This document shows positions 47,908-58,428 of a stretch of 64,000 bases of DNA, piece after piece; the stretch's first letter is position 1; every line of letters begins with the position of its first letter. The notes under the pieces were generated by a model. That model was given only the letters and a program-made list of their open reading frames with translations, was not told the origin of the DNA and searched no databases. The translations under genes and the position numbers were made by a program. The stretch comes from Limnochordales bacterium (lineage in GTDB: Bacteria; Bacillota; Limnochordia; Limnochordales; DUMU01): assembly GCA_014896315.1 (NCBI GenBank), contig JADBKP010000006.1, positions 1-64,000 on the forward strand, in the 5' to 3' direction.

Positions 47908-50900
47908 ATGAACAGATTCTGGCACTGGTCGAGCAGCATCCTCATTGCCCTGGCAGTCGTGGCGGCTGCCTCCTTGCCTCCGTGGTGGTCGGGGAGTGGG
48001 GTCCTGGCTTCTGGCTCGCCGAAGGACGGAGTCACGCTGCTTCCCACGCCCCGCGAGCTTAACTGGCGGGGAAGTGCCGGAAGCCTTCCCGCTTACATCG
48101 AAGTGATCACCGACCGGGAAACCGGCCGGCTGCTTGGTTCCGCCCTGGACGATCTGCTTCCCCGGATGTGGGATCCGCCTGAGCACCCGCTATTCGCCCC
48201 CGCCTTCACCCAGGCAGGGGAGGGTATTCCGCCGGCGGGCAAGGGGTTGATCGTTCACAGGCTCCTACCGGAGTCTGCTGCTCCTGGCGATTCCGCCTCT
48301 TCCACGACGAGAACGTCAGTAAGTTTGCGCATCTATGAGCTCCTGGCCAAGCTGTTGCAGGAGCCGCCAGTTGACCCCGAGCGAGGCCTACCGGCCCGTC
48401 TTGTACTGCTAAACCTTAGCCGAGTGAGTGGGGGGGATGCCGGCACTCTTCCTGCTGACTTTGCCGCATATCGGGAGTTAGGGCTGGCAGCCATCCCGGT
48501 GAACCGCCTGCGTGACCTGCCGCAGGAGGCATACTTCCTTACCGCCGGATATGACGAGCAGCTGGGAGCTGTGGCCGTGGCCGCCTCCTACTCGGAGCGC
48601 GGATTGCTCTACGCCGCACTGACATGGGCGACGCTGGCGCGGCAGGTGCAGGCAGCGCCTCTCGCGACGATAACGGATTGGCCTGCCTATCGGATCAGAG
48701 GTGTTATCGAAGGATTCTACGGGACGCCCTGGTCGGCGGCGGACCGGCTGAACCAGATTGCCTTCTACCCCTGGGTCAAGATGAACACCTACGTCTATGC
48801 GCCAAAGGACGACCCCTATCACCGGGAGAAGTGGCGGGAACTTTATCCCGAGGCCGAGCTGCAACGCCTCGCCGAGCTGGTTGAGCTTGCCAACCGTTAT
48901 CAGATCGATTTTGTCTTTGCCATCAGCCCGGGCCTATCCGTTGTCTTCTCCTCCGATGCCGATTTTGCCAGGCTTGTCGCCAAGACCGAACAGTTGCGGG
49001 CGATCGGGGTTCGCCGCTTTGCCTTGCTTCTTGATGATATTCCCAAAACTCTAAACAATGCCGCCGACCGCGTTCGCTTCCGCAACGACGTGGGTGCGGG
49101 CCAGGCGTTCCTGATTAACCGGTATGCCGCTTACTTACGGGAGAAAGAGCCCGGCTATCCGCTCATAGTGGTACCGACCGAATATTACGATCTGGCAACC
49201 TCGCCCTACAAGAGCTCTTTCGCGGCTAACGTAGCTCCTGACGTGATCATCTACTGGACGGGAGAGGGGGTAGTTGCCCGCACCCTCACACTGGATCAGG
49301 GAAGGCGGGCTATCTCCCTGTGGCGTCACTCCATCCTGATGTGGGATAACTACCCGGTAAATGACTATGTGCGGGAGCAGTTGCTACTCGGTCCTTTGGA
49401 GAATCGGGACGATCTCACCTCCCTGGTAGACCAACCTGTGCCGGGCGCGGCCTCAGCCGACCACCGCTTTCTGGGCTTCACCTTCAACCCGATGAACGAA
49501 GCGGAGAGTTCTAAGCTGCCGCTGGCAACTGGCGCGGATTATGCCTGGAACCCGGCGGCCTATTCGCCCCAGGCGTCGTGGCAGGCGGCCCTCGCACAGC
49601 TTATCCCGCCTGCTGCCCGGGACGGATTCCTCCTGCTTGCCCGCTTCTATCCCACCAGTGCACTCCATCCTGCAGATGAACTGACCTCCGAGATCCAGCA
49701 GCTGTTGTTGAAACGCATGGTGGACGCCGTAGGGAAAGAGGAGGCCGACGACTTCTTTGCCCGGCTGGAAGCTCTTGACACCCTGCCGACCCGGTTGGCC
49801 AACGACCGGCTGGCCGACGAGTTGCGCCCCTATATTGAGCTGCTTTCCCTGACCGGCAACCTCGCCCGATCCTATTACCAGCTGCTCGACGCCGAGCGGG
49901 AGCGCGGCGGGCTGCCTGCCGAACCCTCCGCCCTGGCCGCAGAGTGGCTGGCGCGGGCGGACTGGCTTACGCGCTTTGAGTACTGGCAGGAGCTGGGCAA
50001 GCGAATGGGCGGGGGGATGGCCGACTATATTCGGTCTTTTGCCGCCAGAGTGGCCGAACCGTTAGGCTTTTTTGCCGGCAGTGGCGTCCGGCCCCAGACC
50101 AGCCTGAGTGCCTACGAGTCCTTCACCGTTGAGAAGCTGGCCGATGGCCGGAATGACACATTCTTCTGGAGCGGGCGGGCGCCGCGCCCGGGTGACTTCT
50201 TCGGTCTCGACCTTGGCCGGGTCGTTCCGATCGAAAGTATTACGCTCGGCATGGCTTCGACGAGCGGGTCGTATGCCCGTCCCCAGGATTATCTCGAACA
50301 TTACGAGCTCCGCATTTCCGCCGATGGACGGGAATGGAAGGTGGTGGGTCGCTTCGACAAAAAACCCAACGTCGAAGTGGCCTTGCCGCCCGGGACGCGT
50401 GCCCGATTCGTCCGGGTGGTGGCGACTGCCTCTCAGACCAGCTGGGTGCAGGTACGTGAGCTATCGGTCTCACCTTGGCCTGCCGCCTACGATATCGAGC
50501 TTTCAGGTGGTCGGGTGGAGGAACCCGGGCGGCGGGAGACTGGTGCGGTCCCCTCGCTCTCAGCAGCCCAGATGGCGCTCCCTGTGAGCTATACGTCGGA
50601 GCTTGCCGGAGTGCTGGACGGTGACCCCGCGACGGCCGTTATCCTGCGGGCTACTACGGCCCCGGTTACGCTTACCATTACGCGGCCCGATGACAGCAAC
50701 GTGGAAGAAAAACAGGTTTTTGGGGGTGTCGCGCTGATTCTTGGCGATGTGACTGCTTCCCCGGGCAGTCTGTTTCTGCAGGTACAGGATGTGGGAGGCA
50801 GCTGGTCTACCCTGGAGGATTCCTCGGCCGTCGCGGTGTCGGGAGGGACGCAGGTCCTACTCTTCCGGTTCCCACAGCCGCGTCCGCTAAGTGCCTACCG

Positions 50901-51003
50901 GATGGTATGGCAGCCAGGCCCGGCGGAGGTTGAGAGACAGAGACTGGTGGTGCGTGAGTTTTACCCGTTGCCTCCCGCGGTTGCCGTGGAGGATGGTGAG
51001 TGA
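47908..51003 (+). CDS. GH84 beta-N-acetylglucosaminidase (O-GlcNAcase/hyaluronidase type) with F5/8-type CBM-like C-terminus
   Basis: RIRGVIEGFYGTPWSAADRLNQIAFYPWVKMNTYVYAPKDDPYHREKWRELYPEAEL...FALLLDDIPKTL; signal peptide. Confidence 0.93.
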   Translation: MNRFWHWSSSILIALAVVAAASLPPWWSGSGVLASGSPKDGVTLLPTPRELNWRGSAGSLPAYIEVITDRETGRLLGSALDDLLPRMWDPPEHPLFAPAFTQAGEGIPPAGKGLIVHRLLPESAAPGDSASSTTRTSVSLRIYELLAKLLQEPPVDPERGLPARLVLLNLSRVSGGDAGTLPADFAAYRELGLAAIPVNRLRDLPQEAYFLTAGYDEQLGAVAVAASYSERGLLYAALTWATLARQVQAAPLATITDWPAYRIRGVIEGFYGTPWSAADRLNQIAFYPWVKMNTYVYAPKDDPYHREKWRELYPEAELQRLAELVELANRYQIDFVFAISPGLSVVFSSDADFARLVAKTEQLRAIGVRRFALLLDDIPKTLNNAADRVRFRNDVGAGQAFLINRYAAYLREKEPGYPLIVVPTEYYDLATSPYKSSFAANVAPDVIIYWTGEGVVARTLTLDQGRRAISLWRHSILMWDNYPVNDYVREQLLLGPLENRDDLTSLVDQPVPGAASADHRFLGFTFNPMNEAESSKLPLATGADYAWNPAAYSPQASWQAALAQLIPPAARDGFLLLARFYPTSALHPADELTSEIQQLLLKRMVDAVGKEEADDFFARLEALDTLPTRLANDRLADELRPYIELLSLTGNLARSYYQLLDAERERGGLPAEPSALAAEWLARADWLTRFEYWQELGKRMGGGMADYIRSFAARVAEPLGFFAGSGVRPQTSLSAYESFTVEKLADGRNDTFFWSGRAPRPGDFFGLDLGRVVPIESITLGMASTSGSYARPQDYLEHYELRISADGREWKVVGRFDKKPNVEVALPPGTRARFVRVVATASQTSWVQVRELSVSPWPAAYDIELSGGRVEEPGRRETGAVPSLSAAQMALPVSYTSELAGVLDGDPATAVILRATTAPVTLTITRPDDSNVEEKQVFGGVALILGDVTASPGSLFLQVQDVGGSWSTLEDSSAVAVSGGTQVLLFRFPQPRPLSAYRMVWQPGPAEVERQRLVVREFYPLPPAVAVEDGE

Positions 51004-51068
51004 TAACGGCGGTTCGCTTGCAAGGTAAGGAAAGATCTGGGTGAAAGAGGGAGACTGTCGCCGATCCG

Positions 51069-52931
51069 TCAGCAGGCCGGTGATTTGCCCGCCTCGCGCA
51101 GGTCTGTGATCTCGGGGGGGACGTCCACGGTCTTGAACGAGGTATAGGTGACAAAGCCCGGGGGCGTACCCGGTGGTTTGCGTACGAACCGGCGTTCGGT
51201 ATAATCCACTGCGACCCGGGCGTTCCCCGCCCCCCGGCTGAAGTAAGCGGCGAGCCGGGCTGCCGCCAGTATGCTTCTCTCAGGGATCGGTGCGTCGGCC
51301 GCACCCAGCCGGCGGAGGATGACGTGCGCTCCGGGGATCTTCTGGGCGTGAAACCAGAGGTCGCGGGGGCGGGCGACGTGGAAGGTCAGCTCCTCGTTTT
51401 GCCGGTTGTTACGGCCCACCAGGATTTCAAACCCGTCCTCAGTGACAAACCGCCGGAAATTGCGCGATGGCAGCTCTTCCTTCCCGGGGTGGCCCCGCCG
51501 TTGACTCCCAGACTCTCCGCGCCCGTTAGCGGCTGCGGCTGGCAGCAGGCCGGCCTGCTTTAGCTCTGCCTCGATCTCATCCAGGTCTGCTTCACTTTCG
51601 GCCCAGCTCAGCTCGGCGAGCACTCCCTCGAGGTATTCCGCTTCCGCTTCGCTCTTTTCGAGCTGCTCGCGCGCCGCCACCTGTGCCCGTTTGGCCCGGC
51701 TGTAGCGGCTGAAGTAGAGGGCGGCATTCTCCTGCGCAGAGAGTGCCGGATCAAGAGTGACCCTTATCGGCCGAGGCGGGACGGCGTAATAGTCCAGCAG
51801 TTCTACCTCGGTTGCGCCCCTGGGGACAAGATGGAGCTGCGAGAGCAGAAGCTCTCCCAGCTTGCGCCACTCATCGGCATTGGCGGCCCGCGCCACCTCT
51901 TCCCGCTGTTTCTCCCGACGTCTCAGTACGCGGGCGAGCTCGTCTTTGACCTTCCGCGTCAGGTACTGGCGGCGCTCGGCCACACGCCAGGCAACCAGCC
52001 GTGGTGCGTAGAAGAGCTGCAGAACCAGGCTGGGCGAGTCGAGCACGAGACGGTGGGTTTCCGGAAAGGAGGAAAGCTCTACGGCCGCGAAATCCACAAC
52101 CGCCTCGGGCTGCGTCCGGGTGAGTGCCCGAACCGAAGAGAGGGAGGACGATTGCAGAGGGCCCGCGAGCAGCAGCGTGGGCCGGAAGTTGCCGGCAGCA
52201 CAGGCGGTTGCCGCCTCCTCGAGAACTAATGCCAGCCGCTCCTTCTCTTCCTCCTTGAGGTGGCTGCAGCAGACCCCGGCCAGGCCCGCCCGGCCGGCAA
52301 ACTCACGGGCGACTAACGGTCCAACTCCGTCCAGCATCTCAACCAGAGCCCGCTCAACCGGCAGCTCTTGCCCTCGCTCCGAGGTGGTCAACCAGCGCAG
52401 TCGCCGTACGAACTCGTCATGCACCCCCGGCTGCAGCAAGAGCTTATCCTGGGGTGCAGGCGGTTCGTAGGGATTACCCGCCCTTCCCGGCCGTAGCGAG
52501 TCCAGCACCATGCCGGTCACGCCATCCACCAGCAGCAGGTTGGCCCTGGTTCCTATGAGTTCCGCCACGAGGTGCATAGGGTGAGCGACGCCGCCTTCCC
52601 CCCGGGTGTCGAGCTCGATACGGATGATCCTTTCCCGCCCCTTCCCCGGCTGCACTACCTGCTGCACACGCGCCCCCTCCAGGTGTTTGCGGAGCAGCTG
52701 CACGAAGGCGGTGGCGGGCAGCCGGCCGTCTGGCAGTTCTTCCTCAGGCACCAGTTGCAGGCGGGCGGCCCGGGGGTGGGCGGAGAGAAGCAGGAAATAC
52801 TGCTGGCTTCCCCGCCTGACCTCCCAGATAAGGGTGGTGGCGTCACTCATCCAGATTGCTGCCACCCGGCCCGTGCGCAGAGTTCCGTTCAACTCCCGGC
52901 TCAGAGCGTCGATGAATAGACCATCCAGCAT
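51069..52931 (-). CDS. rqcH: NFACT-family ribosome quality control protein RqcH (Rqc2 homologue)
   Basis: MLDGLFIDALSRELNGTLRTGRVAAIWM; LVGRNNRQNEELTFHVARPRDLWFHAQKIPGAHVIL. Confidence 0.93.
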   Translation of the reverse strand: MLDGLFIDALSRELNGTLRTGRVAAIWMSDATTLIWEVRRGSQQYFLLLSAHPRAARLQLVPEEELPDGRLPATAFVQLLRKHLEGARVQQVVQPGKGRERIIRIELDTRGEGGVAHPMHLVAELIGTRANLLLVDGVTGMVLDSLRPGRAGNPYEPPAPQDKLLLQPGVHDEFVRRLRWLTTSERGQELPVERALVEMLDGVGPLVAREFAGRAGLAGVCCSHLKEEEKERLALVLEEAATACAAGNFRPTLLLAGPLQSSSLSSVRALTRTQPEAVVDFAAVELSSFPETHRLVLDSPSLVLQLFYAPRLVAWRVAERRQYLTRKVKDELARVLRRREKQREEVARAANADEWRKLGELLLSQLHLVPRGATEVELLDYYAVPPRPIRVTLDPALSAQENAALYFSRYSRAKRAQVAAREQLEKSEAEAEYLEGVLAELSWAESEADLDEIEAELKQAGLLPAAAANGRGESGSQRRGHPGKEELPSRNFRRFVTEDGFEILVGRNNRQNEELTFHVARPRDLWFHAQKIPGAHVILRRLGAADAPIPERSILAAARLAAYFSRGAGNARVAVDYTERRFVRKPPGTPPGFVTYTSFKTVDVPPEITDLREAGKSPAC

Positions 52932-53078
52932 CGTGCCACCTCCGGTTCACCGGCTTAGTATAGCATCGGGTGATATATCGGCCCACCTTGTCTCATAAGG
53001 ATTACGGGCCAGTCTCCCGGCAGCAAGCCTGCTGATCCCGGGGGTCTGGGTACGTTGTCCGAGGCGAGGTGAGCGCCG

Positions 53079-55877
53079 GTGGGGGAGAGGGAGAAGCTCC
53101 ATTCCACAGTTCACACGCTGTCCGTTGCCGAACTGGCCGGCTTGCTGCACGTCGACCCGCAGGAGGGGCTCAGCCGGCAGGAAGTGGCTCGCCGCCAGCG
53201 GGAGTACGGGCCGAACCTGCTGCCGGAGAAGAAAGGGCCGCCTTTGTGGGCTCTCCTCGTCGAACAATTCGAGGATTTCATGGTGCTAGTGCTCCTTGCT
53301 GCCACCAGCATCTCCTTCTTACTGGGCGAGACAGCGGACGCCCTCACCATTCTGGCCATCGTCATCCTCAACGCGGTGCTTGGGTTCGTGCAGGAGTATA
53401 AGGCTGAACGGTCGCTGCAAGCCCTGCGTCGTCTCCACGTCCCCCACTGCCGGGTGTTGCGCGAAGGTCGCGAGGAGATCGTCCCCTCCGCCGAGATTGT
53501 ACCCGGGGACGTGATCCGGCTGGAAGCCGGAGATAGAGTGATGGCCGACGCCCGCCTGATCGAGGCATTCGGGTTGGAATGCGACGAGGCCTCGCTCACG
53601 GGAGAGTCGGTCCCGGTTGAGAAGACTGCTCACTGGATCGGCCGCGGCGATGAAGGTGTCGGAGACCGGCGCAACCTCGTCTTCATGGGGACGACCGTCA
53701 CTCGCGGAACAGCTCTGGCACTGGTCTATGCGACCGGCGAGCGGACCGAACTCGGGCAAGTCGCGCACATGCTGCAGGAGGCCGGGGAGGGGCCGACTCC
53801 CCTGCAAGTCCGACTGGAACAACTGGGGCGGTGGCTGCTGGCGGCGGCCGGGCTGACGGTAGGCGCTGTCTTCGTCGCCGGAGTCTGGCAGGGGCGTTCG
53901 GTGTACGAGATGTTCCTCACCGGCGTGAGCCTGGCCGTAGCGGCCATACCGGAGGGGCTGCCCGCTGTCGTGACGATCACCCTGGCCCTGGGGGTTCAGC
54001 GAATGATCCGGCGGCGGGCTATCATTCGCCGCTTGCCGGCCGTAGAAACCCTCGGATGCGTCACGGTGATCTGTTCGGATAAGACGGGGACGTTGACGGA
54101 AAACCAGATGACGGTAAAGAAGCTCTGGTTCGCGGATGGAACCGTCGCCACCGTCGAAGGCAGCGGCTATGAGCCTGTGGGTCGTATCCACCTCTCAGCC
54201 CACGAGGAACAAACGGCGGGAACCCTGGCACGCGCCGTGGAGATTGCGGCTCTCTGCAACCATGCGGAAGTGCGTCCCGATGATAGTGGCAGCTGGATGG
54301 CAGTGGGTGACCCAACGGAGGCAGCTTTGCTGGTCTTTGCCCGCAAGGCCGGATGGCCTAAGGGAGATGCCGCCGGCTACAGGATGGTGGGTGAAATCCC
54401 CTTTGAGTCCGAGCGCCGGCGCATGTCGGTCATAGTTAGGACCCCAGCGGGTGGCTATCGGTTGCTAATCAAGGGGGCTCCCGACACAATACTGAGCCGC
54501 TCTCACTTCGTGGAGGTGCCCGGGCTGGTGGTAGCGGGAGACGAGATGACGGCTCCAATCTGTCGCCGCCGGCCTCTGGGAGCAGGCGAAAAGCAGCGCA
54601 TAGTGAATGCGAGCAGCCAGATGGCTCAGGCGGCTCTCCGGGTTCTTGCCCTTGCCTATCGTGACCTTCCGGCTTCACCTGCGACGGAAAGGATGCTCAG
54701 GCGGCTCGACCCGGACGAGCTGGAAAGCGGTCTCACCTTTGTGGGCCTGGTAGGAATGATGGACCCGCCTCGCCCGCAGGCGATCGCCGCCGTGCGGAAG
54801 GCCCGCCGTGCCGGCATCCGGCCAGTGATGGTGACCGGTGATCATAAAGAAACGGCCCTGGCCATCGCCCGGGCCATCGGGCTGGACATCTCGACCGGGG
54901 CAGTGACCGGGCAGGAGATCGAGGCGATGGACGACCGCGCCCTGGAGCAGATCGTCCGGAAGGTACAGGTCTTCGCCAGGGTGTCGCCCCGGCACAAGCT
55001 GCGTATCGTTCAAGCGCTCCGACGGCAGGGTGAGATCGTTGCTATGACCGGCGATGGAATCAACGATGCTCCAGCAGTGAGGGAAGCACACATCGGCATT
55101 GCCATGGGGCTAATCGGTACCGAAGTTACCAAGGAAGCTTCCGATATGGTGCTGGCCGACGACAACTTCGCCACCATCGTCGCCGCCGTAGAGGAGGGGC
55201 GGGCGATTTACGAGAACATTCGCAAGAGTATCCGCTACCTTCTCTCGTGCAATGCTGGTGAGGTCATCGCCATGTTTGTCGCCGCTGTGGCCGGGTGGCC
55301 GCTTCCGTTGCTGCCCATTCAGATTCTCTGGATGAACCTGGTAACTGATGGCCTACCAGCCCTAGCTCTTGCCGTTGACCCAGCGGAGCCTGGCACGATG
55401 GAAAGGCCGCCCCGGCCACCGCAGGAGGGAGTTTTCTCCCGGGGATTGGGCGCCCGCATCCTGGGGCGGGGGCTTGTCATCGGTCTGTCTACCCTGGCGG
55501 TCTTCTTGTGGCAGCTGCTGGCATCCCCCGGCAATCTGATGCGGGCTCAGACGGTAGCCTTCAACGCCCTGGTCTTTTCTCAGCTCCTGTTTGTATTCCA
55601 GACCCGTTCGGAACGGCTCTCTTTCTTCGCCGTAGGAGTATCCGGCAATCCCATGCTGTTGCTGGCCGCACTCGGGAGTGCGCTCATGCAACTGGCTACC
55701 GTCTACTGGACTCCGCTTGCTGCCCACTTCCACACCGTTCCGCTGGGGGTTCGCGAGTGGCAGGCCATCTTCCTCGCCTCTGCCTGGCCGATTGCCTTCG
55801 ACGGTCTGATCTACCTGTGCCGGCAAGCTGCTGCCTACTTCTGGTTGCGCCTGCGCCCGAGAGGAGCTCAGTTGTGA
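53079..55877 (+). CDS. Calcium/cation-transporting P-type ATPase (P2A-like)
   Basis: CSDKTGTLTENQMTVKKLW, LTGESVPVEKT, MTGDGINDAPAVREAHIGIAMG. Confidence 0.95.
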   Translation: MGEREKLHSTVHTLSVAELAGLLHVDPQEGLSRQEVARRQREYGPNLLPEKKGPPLWALLVEQFEDFMVLVLLAATSISFLLGETADALTILAIVILNAVLGFVQEYKAERSLQALRRLHVPHCRVLREGREEIVPSAEIVPGDVIRLEAGDRVMADARLIEAFGLECDEASLTGESVPVEKTAHWIGRGDEGVGDRRNLVFMGTTVTRGTALALVYATGERTELGQVAHMLQEAGEGPTPLQVRLEQLGRWLLAAAGLTVGAVFVAGVWQGRSVYEMFLTGVSLAVAAIPEGLPAVVTITLALGVQRMIRRRAIIRRLPAVETLGCVTVICSDKTGTLTENQMTVKKLWFADGTVATVEGSGYEPVGRIHLSAHEEQTAGTLARAVEIAALCNHAEVRPDDSGSWMAVGDPTEAALLVFARKAGWPKGDAAGYRMVGEIPFESERRRMSVIVRTPAGGYRLLIKGAPDTILSRSHFVEVPGLVVAGDEMTAPICRRRPLGAGEKQRIVNASSQMAQAALRVLALAYRDLPASPATERMLRRLDPDELESGLTFVGLVGMMDPPRPQAIAAVRKARRAGIRPVMVTGDHKETALAIARAIGLDISTGAVTGQEIEAMDDRALEQIVRKVQVFARVSPRHKLRIVQALRRQGEIVAMTGDGINDAPAVREAHIGIAMGLIGTEVTKEASDMVLADDNFATIVAAVEEGRAIYENIRKSIRYLLSCNAGEVIAMFVAAVAGWPLPLLPIQILWMNLVTDGLPALALAVDPAEPGTMERPPRPPQEGVFSRGLGARILGRGLVIGLSTLAVFLWQLLASPGNLMRAQTVAFNALVFSQLLFVFQTRSERLSFFAVGVSGNPMLLLAALGSALMQLATVYWTPLAAHFHTVPLGVREWQAIFLASAWPIAFDGLIYLCRQAAAYFWLRLRPRGAQL

Positions 55878-55982
55878 AGCTCCTCACGCTTTTCCACACA
55901 TCGCTTGCCTGCTAGAATAGCGGTAGCCCGGGGTGATTCGCCTCGAGCCGAACAACGGGCGGCAGGGAAAAGAGGTACGCCG

Positions 55983-56906
55983 GTGCTCTACAGCATGACT
56001 GGATACGGGGAGGCCATGCTCCAACGGGCCGGTTACACGCTGCGGGCCGAAATCCGTTCCCTCAACCACAGGGGTTTCGATTGGTCCGCGCGCCTTCCGG
56101 CGATCCTGCTCCCAGTAGAAGATAGATTGCGACAAGTGGTGCATGGGTATATACATCGCGGACGTGTGGAAATTTCCGTTACGCTGGAGGAATTCGCTGG
56201 TCAGGGAAGAAATCTCTCTTTGAACCGGCCTCTGGCGGAAGCGCTGCTGCGGGCGGCGGGCGAGGCGATCGCCGCGGGCAAGGAAGTCTTCCTGGGACAG
56301 GGGCTTGCAGTGGAAGAGGAAGCGAGGCTGGGCCAGTGGATCTGGCCGTGGCTTCTCAGCTTTCCGGGAGTAGTGGTGGCCCGGGAAGAGAGGTGCGATC
56401 CTGACCTGGAAGAAGCGGCTGTCGAGGTAGTGGCCCAGGCAGCGGCGCGCGTGCGGGAGCGGCGGCGAGCCGAAGGCCAACGCCTCGAAGAGGAGTTGCT
56501 GCAGCGCCTGGCGGAATTGGACAGGCATTACCAGGCGATGGTCCGGAGAGCCCCGGAGCTGCCCCGGGTCTACCGCGAGCGTCTCTGGAAACGGTGGCTG
56601 GAGCTGCAACCGCAAGCTATGTCCCCGGAAGACGAACAGGCTCTGGCCCGGGAACTCGCGTTGCTCGTAGATCGCAGCGATATCCGCGAGGAAATGGTGC
56701 GCCTCGGGGCTCACCTAGCAGCTATGCGCCAAGCGTTGGAGCTTTGCGAGCCGGTGGGAAAGCGGCTGGACTTTCTCGCCCAGGAGATTAACCGGGAGCT
56801 GACGACGATTGCCAGCAAAGCCCAGGATCTGGAGATGGCGCAGCTGGTGGTGGAAGCCAAGGCCGAGGTGGAGAGAGTCCGGGAGCAACTGGCCAACGTG
56901 GAGTGA
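55983..56906 (+). CDS. yicC: YicC-family endoribonuclease/stress protein
   Basis: MLYSMTGYGEAMLQRAGYTLRAEIRSLNHRGFDWSARLP ... LDFLAQEINRELTTIASKAQD. Confidence 0.93.
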   Translation: MLYSMTGYGEAMLQRAGYTLRAEIRSLNHRGFDWSARLPAILLPVEDRLRQVVHGYIHRGRVEISVTLEEFAGQGRNLSLNRPLAEALLRAAGEAIAAGKEVFLGQGLAVEEEARLGQWIWPWLLSFPGVVVAREERCDPDLEEAAVEVVAQAAARVRERRRAEGQRLEEELLQRLAELDRHYQAMVRRAPELPRVYRERLWKRWLELQPQAMSPEDEQALARELALLVDRSDIREEMVRLGAHLAAMRQALELCEPVGKRLDFLAQEINRELTTIASKAQDLEMAQLVVEAKAEVERVREQLANVE

Positions 56907-56926
56907 CACGGAGGAGGTGCAGGCTA

Positions 56927-57235
56927 ATGGCGTTGCCCAAGTTGACCATGCAGCAGAAGCAACAAGCACTGGCGAAGGCGCAGGAGATGAGGGCTCAGCG
57001 CGCTTCACTCCGCCGGCGGCTCAAGAAAGGTGAGCTCCGGCTGGGAGACGTCCTCTCTGATGAGAACAACGAAGTTGTGGCACGGATGAAGGTTTCCTAT
57101 CTTATCCAGTCTCTGCCGCAAGTGGGCAAGGTGCGTGCACAGCAGATCATGGAGGAACTAGGTATCCATGCTAGCCGTAGAGTAAAGGGGCTTGGCAAGC
57201 GGCAGCGGTCCGCTCTGTTGGAAAAACTTGGCTGA
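56927..57235 (+). CDS. mihF: mIHF-type integration host factor
   Basis: MALPKLTMQQKQQALAKAQEMRAQRASLRRRLKKGELRLGDVL...ARMKVSYLIQSLPQVGKVRAQQIMEELGIHASRRVKGLGKRQRSALLEKLG. Confidence 0.92.
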   Translation: MALPKLTMQQKQQALAKAQEMRAQRASLRRRLKKGELRLGDVLSDENNEVVARMKVSYLIQSLPQVGKVRAQQIMEELGIHASRRVKGLGKRQRSALLEKLG

Positions 57236-57382
57236 CGGTGGGTTTTGCTCATCCAGCCACCGATGTATTATGTAGGCAGCCTTGACGATCAGGCCTGAAG
57301 TGACGGCCTGTCCGGAGTCCGGGCACAGCCACGGTCCGGATAGGCTCTTTCGTCTTCCCGATCCGGGGGGAGTATTGCTTTC

Positions 57383-57664
57383 ATGGAAATCCGGTTGATT
57401 AACATTGGGTTTGGTAATACTGTTTCTGCCCACCGGATTGTTGCAGTGGTTAGCCCCGAATCCGCGCCCATCAAGCGTATTGTTCAGGATGCCCGGGATC
57501 GGGGAAGGCTGATCGACGCCACTTACGGTCGCCGCACCCGGGCAGTGATCATAACCGACAGCGATCATGTGATCCTATCGTCGGTTCAACCGGAAACTGT
57601 GTCCAGCCGTTTGCTGCAGAAGGACCGGCCGGAGAGTCCGGCAGGATCAGAGAAGGTCGAGTAG
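57383..57664 (+). CDS. remA: RemA (DUF370) regulatory protein
   Basis: [66 protein letters not shown]. Confidence 0.93.
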   Translation: MEIRLINIGFGNTVSAHRIVAVVSPESAPIKRIVQDARDRGRLIDATYGRRTRAVIITDSDHVILSSVQPETVSSRLLQKDRPESPAGSEKVE

Positions 57665-57696
57665 ACGTCGGCGAGGGCGGGTTAGGGGGCAGGAGA

Positions 57697-58350
57697 GTGC
57701 GTCGCGGGTTTCTCCTTGTGGTATCCGGGCCTTCCGGAGTAGGTAAGAACCGACTCATCAGCGAGTTGCGCAAGCGGATGCCGGATATCCTCTATTCCGT
57801 ATCCGCAACTACAAGGCAGCCGCGGCCCGGCGAAGTGCATGGTGTGGATTATTACTTCATGAGCGATGAAGAGTTTACCCGCTGGGTGGAAGAGGATCGT
57901 TTCCTCGAGTGGGCGGAGTACTGCGGGCGCCGCTACGGTACTCCCCTGCTTTTTATAGAAGAGGCGCTTGCTCAAGGTCATACAGTAGCTCTTGATGTGG
58001 AGACCCAGGGGGCAGTCCGGATTCGCCAGCGCGTACCTGAAGCCGTCCTGGTTTTTGTCATGCCTCCCTCCCTGGCCGAGTTGCGCCATCGCCTGGAGAG
58101 ACGTGGTACGGAGGCGGACGAAGCGATTCTGAAGCGGTTGCAATCTGCCGCGGAAGAGCTGGAGAAGGTAAAGGACTACGACTACGTGGTTCTCAATGAC
58201 TCCTTGGAGGCTGCGGTTGGCGCACTGGCCGCTATCGTTCAGGCGGAACGCCTGCGGGTACACCGGAGTGATTACAGCGATTTGCTGGCCTCGATCCACG
58301 CCGAGGCAGAGAGGCTGAAACCATGCCCCGGTCGGATCAACTCGGATTAA
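57697..58350 (+). CDS. gmk: Guanylate kinase with atypical P-loop
   Basis: LLVVSGPSGVGKNRLISELRKRMPDILYSVSATTRQPRPGEVHGVDYYF ... RRGTEADEAILKRL. Confidence 0.92.
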   Translation: MRRGFLLVVSGPSGVGKNRLISELRKRMPDILYSVSATTRQPRPGEVHGVDYYFMSDEEFTRWVEEDRFLEWAEYCGRRYGTPLLFIEEALAQGHTVALDVETQGAVRIRQRVPEAVLVFVMPPSLAELRHRLERRGTEADEAILKRLQSAAEELEKVKDYDYVVLNDSLEAAVGALAAIVQAERLRVHRSDYSDLLASIHAEAERLKPCPGRINSD

Positions 58351-58428
58351 ATCCGCCGACTTCCTGTCTGCACTGGGGACCTTGCATCCGTCCGCCGGTG
58401 ACGATACTGATATAGAGGTAGAGGGAGC

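Noticed and set aside
47141-47911. 256-aa plus-strand ORF and antisense ORFs over 47.4-47.9 kb
   Set aside because: Starts inside the MFS gene in another frame; Cys/Pro/Arg-rich noise typical of structured GC-rich intergenic DNA.
53079-55877. P-type ATPase as anything beyond an ordinary cation pump
   Set aside because: All motifs are canonical; nothing unusual seen.
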